A stretch of 64,000 nt of DNA, from assembly GCA_027943335.1 (NCBI GenBank), contig BSBK01006749.1:186001-250000 (forward strand), read 5' to 3'. The translations under genes and the position numbers were made by a program. Of this stretch, positions 48,601 through 54,500 are shown piece after piece (within the stretch, counting starts at the first letter, position 1; every line of letters begins with the position of its first letter). A model generated the notes under the pieces. It was not told the DNA's origin, made no database searches, and saw nothing but the letters and a program-made list of their open reading frames with translations. The DNA is from Chamaecyparis obtusa (taxonomy: Eukaryota > Streptophyta > Pinopsida > Cupressales > Cupressaceae).

Positions 48601-51453
48601 ATTCCATAGGGTACTGAGTTTTTTAACCCCAGAATTGCCCAGGTATGTCTACCAAAAAACGGTCCCTGGGCGATGCACAGGACACCTGCACTTTTTGTTC
48701 AAGTTTGTGAAAACCTCTTCAAAATCTGCAGATTTGGGTAACTTGGGAATTCTTGGTCTGCAGACCTGGCTGCATTTGTTTTCTATAATGTTGTTGTGGA
48801 AGTTCTAAACTGTGCATACAAAATGCTTGTGGATGGGGTTGAGCGATTTCTCCAGAGTGCAATGCCTGCAGTTGCACTTGAAATTGCAGGCCTCATATTT
48901 TGCTTGGTATAGCTAGTGGAAGCAGGGCATCCCAGTAATACAGCGTGATTTCTTCTCCCTTGATGATGTCCTTTGCCGCATGCAAAAACATCATGTTTCC
49001 AACTGTCATCCTAGATGTGTTCGATAGGTACAAGTGATTGATAAATGTCAGGAGCAGGTACAGTCCTCTGAAAATTAGCCCATTCTTTTGGTTGTACATA
49101 AAAGCAGGAAACATTTGGTACAACACTAAACTGAATAAAATTATTCAGATGTTATCATTATGCTACTTTAGCCCAATGGGAAACCTTCTAACAACCTGGT
49201 CTTCATTTCATGATGCTTTTAATATACCTATATCTACGCACACGTAGATGCACATATACAGACAAAAATATCATATATATATATATATTAACTTTTTCAA
49301 TAAAGCATTTAGTTTCATTAAAAGGTTCATGACAGGTGACCAGCTGTGGCAGGGGTGGAGTACACTGCCAAAGCTAAATCCTAAGGTGGATAACCACAAG
49401 GGTTAAAAGGTCAGGAAGGAAGAACACAATGCCATATGTTATTATGTCAAAGATGTAAGAGCTGAGATGAGAATGTTTCAACAAGATATTTTAATGCTGA
49501 AGATATGAGGGCTAAGATGAGAATATTGTTGAGATGATGTATAAGGCTTGTCTTCTTACCTTTTTTTTCTTATCAATGGCTTTACAAATTTAACCAGATT
49601 TTTGGTCATTGTGGTTATACTAATCTGGTACGTGCAAGGTGTGCATAACTCAGTCAAATAGTTGCACAAGAAATTGTGGTGCTCATTTTCATGATAAATT
49701 TTGCTCTATTGTTTTATAAATATAATTACTATACATGTTTCTTATGTGTACAGGCCTGCCTGCATTGCAATCTTGCTCGTTAAGACTTAAGTTTTTTTGT
49801 TAGTACATAACTGGCTGGAGAATCACTACATAACTTTTGATTTGATCAAATATTATTTGTTCTGTTTACAGTTTCCATGAAAGAAAATAGTAGAATCTAG
49901 ATAAGTTTGTGCTGATGTTCAGGAGCCAATGTCCTTCAGTTTCAAGCCAAAATTAGTAATTGCATAAATTTATATGTATTAGATACATTCAGAAGGGCTC
50001 AGGGTGTTCTGTTTTCTTTAGGATCACATGAATTAAATTCTCTATTGCCTGCAAGAAAATGTAGCCCTATTTTTCAGTTATAAAGGAAAAGAACTGGGGG
50101 GTATAGTGTTGCTGTTGGTATTCTGAACTCTGAAGTATTTAGTAGGTATAATTGGCTCCGTGATTGATTGATTTTGCATTGTATTCCCTTAACTACTACT
50201 TTGCCCCAATAGTTATAAAGATTCTCTCAACTTATTTGAGACAATGATAAAAGTCTTAGCAAGACCTCAGAGCTCATGCTGGAGAGTTGAGAATCAAGAC
50301 CATGCATTTTTCTCCCGTATTTTTTTCAGAGCCATGTTAGTTACCTCAAAAACAGGAGCCAATAATCTATTCAATTTAATTTAAAGCCTAAGCTCTAAAA
50401 TGAAAACTCAAAGTATAAGTAAACTCTCAGGAGTTTTTATTGTACTCATATTAATTTTAGAAACTGTGCTACCTGCTCAGGGCATGAAATCAATGTAGTT
50501 TTCTAACTTCCTATGAAAAGAGGTCAAGAGACAACTTTTCCAAGCATTCGTGCCAGCAGCACACACTTTGAAGTGGGCTTTTTATCATATAACTTATATG
50601 CTTGCACTATATATTTGTGATTTATTGCCTGGATTTTAACGTGGTATTCCTGGAGGTGATGTAAAAAGGCTCTAACACTTTTTGTGGTGGTTAATGGCAT
50701 GATTTTGAGTGTAGTTGCTATATGTGGTTTTTGATTCATGTGCCATATGTATAAATATAACTGTCTGACTTTTAAGTTTCTTTGATCGAATGAATATCGA
50801 ATTCCATCAATAATTGGAATAGCAGATTTCAAAGATAGGGTTTGATGAAACAAGATTTTTCAGTAAATACAAGGGATTGTAAAACTATATTTGTGGGGGC
50901 AAAGTTGAATCTTAAAGAAGATAAGCTAGGGTAATTTTGCATTTATAGCGGAAAAAGCATATCTCAAAGAACACAATGTTAGGTGATTTTAAAATTTTAA
51001 ATCTTTGAAACTTTAATAATATCACACTTGAGGTTTTTAAAAACCTGTTTTTCATTGCTTATGATTATGTGCCATATCAAAGGTGTATTTTGCCAAAGTT
51101 TGTTATTTCCATATATATAAATGTGGTCCATTGGCAGAGGAGTGTTTGCTCCTTCACCATATCTCTCAAGTTATACCATCCATCCGGTGCCCTAGATTTG
51201 CTTTCCTTAATCCATATTGGGTTGGGTCCTATTGCTATGTAGACTCTAGTTGATTGAATGTTGACTTGATCCACTATTGCTGGTTCATATTTCACCCAGC
51301 CTTCACCCAGCCTCTCTTTCCTAAATATTAGTGAACCTAGCCTTCCTTATGCATTTTGTTCAAAGCATCTAGCTCTTTCATCAAACCAACTTAAGTTGCC
51401 GATTCGGGTGTGGATTCAGATGCGGATGCGAGAATTGGGTGCGCGGATGTGTG

Positions 51454-51484
<31 letters not shown>

Positions 51485-51489
51485 GTTTA

Positions 51490-51525
<36 letters not shown>

Positions 51526-51529
51526 GTTT

Positions 51530-51585
<56 letters not shown>

Positions 51586-54500
51586 AATAAGTGCAAGAAA
51601 TATACAAAAAAAAATCATTTGATAGTATGAATAATGATACTTCACCATTGATCAAGATTCAAGATATTTCATATTTGATAGTTCAACTTAAAACTTCATA
51701 GACGCAAATATTCAAATTGAAAGAAGTTCAATAACTAATTACTCATGTTCAAAATTCCAATGCAATTTGAACTACAAAATCAAAACTTAGTTCATGATGC
51801 AATGTTCATCAATCAAGAATCAAGACTCAAGATTCACTAACCAGAAAGACCACCATAGTTGATTACTAATCAGATTATCACCATAGTTGTGAAGACTCAA
51901 GACAGACCATTGAATTGTTGATAATCGAATTACATTTGTGGTCGAATTACTAATCAGAAAGACCACCATAGCAAGAATTTTAAATTATGGAGCAATCGAA
52001 TTACATTAAAGATCACCATACATTATAGACATGCCATTGCTATATCGTAATTCTTAGAATGGAAGCAAAATGTCACAACCCTTTACAATTTTGATTCATT
52101 GTCAGAGTAGCCTCTTTAATCTGACTAAATTTAGTATGGTATCAAAACTACCACTTATGCATTTATGAAGCTCTGATGGCTGGGTGAGATTAATATAACG
52201 AAAGTTAAACCCTTATGCAATGCCCAAGGAAGTGCCCCGATAACCCTGTGGATGCCACCTAGAAGCCCATCCTGGGCCCCCGGATGCGCTTCCGGGTGGC
52301 ATCCACTGGGCACCGGGATCAACATCCGTATCCACTCGCATCCACCTCCGCATCCAGGCAAAAACCCTACGCATCAGTAACTTAGAAACCAACTAATATA
52401 TAACCCAGTTGAATTCTTTGGGAAAAAAAGAGTTTTATAAGTAGGAGATATTTTCCTCAGCAACTCAAATTGTGATCAAACGTGGGGCAATGAGTTTGAC
52501 TCAAAAACTACATAGTTGAATCCTGGTGGCAATATCACAAAAAGAGTTTTAGTTATATTCTCATCCTTGAGATTATATAAAAATTATTGTATATCAAGAA
52601 TGCTTTTCTTCACATATTGTTTTTCTATAATCAATTAGTATCCAGTCAATTTCTGGGCATTAATGGATGTTGTGTGGGTCCTTCACCCATGATTCCCAGA
52701 AAGATTTACATTATCTTTTTGAAGGTACCAGATAAAGGGCTGGTGCGAACCATAATATTCCTGAAATGCATCAACTACAAACCTTTATTAAATGGCTAAC
52801 CATGAACAAAAACTAACATCCTAACATAAGTAAAACTAACTACTATTATCTGGGCTGGGCATAATACAAATAAGCTCTGCCTTCAAATCAAACAACTGAG
52901 CATTTAAATACCAACAAATGTCAGTTTTTGGAAACTTACAGAGACCAAGGCTATCTGTGGCCCCACTCCATAGCCATGCCAAGGAACAAGATTGTTGATC
53001 GGTCTCTGAAAAGAAGTTATGGTGATGTCTAGGCCAGCACTTGACCCATCCATGATCTTGTGCTGAAGCCCTCTCCATTGGGAATGAAAGTTAGAGGTGA
53101 TTCCACGATCAGCCATTTGTGGGTGTTCTGGAGAAGCACCTCAAGTTCTTTATGGTGCCCATGTTTCTATTGAAGAATAACTTCTTAAAGATTAACCTTA
53201 AATGCTGGGGGAGCTAGAGCAGGAGGCATAGGAAGGTTTGGACGCCTCTACATGAGAAGATACTAAAGGCTTATTTTTTATGATAAATGCAGAGAACTTA
53301 TGGTTGGATTTAATCCAAACTTCCTTCTCAACTTTGGATGCAATTTTTTCTGTCTTGAGCAGGGGATTGACATTGTGGGGACCAATGCAGCAGACAAGGC
53401 ACAATCTAATATCATGTCTCTTGAAAAGAACATGACAAATCAAATCGAACAGAACAAATTTTTTTATCAAACGTTTCAAGTGCATGAGAAATATTCCTGC
53501 AGTTCATCATGAGTTTTCTTTTCTCAAAGAGATTTTTTTCTGAGCACATTGCCTGCAGAAAAGCCAAAGCAATTTAATTGAAGACGTTGATAGTGTTTGT
53601 CAAATCTTTACTAGTAGGCTATTTTGCTCTTTCATCTGCCATTGAACAGAAGCAAATAGACCATGGGAATAGATAAATGCAATGGAATGGCGTACAAATA
53701 AAAGGAAAGCTTTAATAAAGCCTATAATGGGACATTCATTTGAAATGGCAATATTTGAATGTTTTGCTTGTGGTAAATAAAACCCCATTCAATTATGCCT
53801 TGCAATATGCAATGTGACATGACAATCTTTTACATAGCGAGGATCTCAAGAGAATCTAAGCATCCTCAAGAATAAATCACTTCAAGGTTGAGTCAATCTG
53901 ATTCTTGCAAAGTTTCAAAAGTTCCCACCAAGTCAATTCAATGATTGGCCAAGCAATCTTCTGCTTGATTGTCTTCCCAGAAGAGATTCTGCCATCTGAT
54001 TTCTTGCCCATTCATCTCATTTAAAAAAGATTGAGCATATCTGTCTGCAAAAGAACCACAAATGTATAATGAGTAATTATAAAGGCCAATGTAATTTGAG
54101 AAACAATCTGTATGAGCCATATAATCTCACCAGCTTTTTTCTAATGAATATATGTGGAACTGTCAGTCTCTCGGCTATGTGCAAATACTTGCTTTTGATT
54201 ATAATTTGATGCATATAATATCAGTTTTGTGCGCTAGCGGTTTGATATTTTTATGCACGGTCCCAGCCATATTTGTTTCTCTTTTTTTTCTAGTACTTAT
54301 AATGGATCAAAAATACAGATCAGATGTATCTTTTCAGGACATATACTTCAGATAGAGTATTTCAATGTGCAGTTCAGAGAGAACTTTCACAACTACAATG
54401 GAACAGTTCGTATACTAGTCTACAAAATCCTCTATGTCAATACCATACATTTCTTTACCTATAAAAAAGGTACAGCTTTACAAAAACATAAATATATGAT

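Noticed and set aside
50524..50853. 109-codon minus-strand frame with [12 protein letters not shown], slightly like a gypsy reverse-transcriptase thumb
   Set aside because: Only one short motif matches; no neighbouring RT or RNase H motif in any frame.
51396..51655. Frames of I-Y-I-Y repeats on both strands
   Set aside because: TA microsatellite translation.
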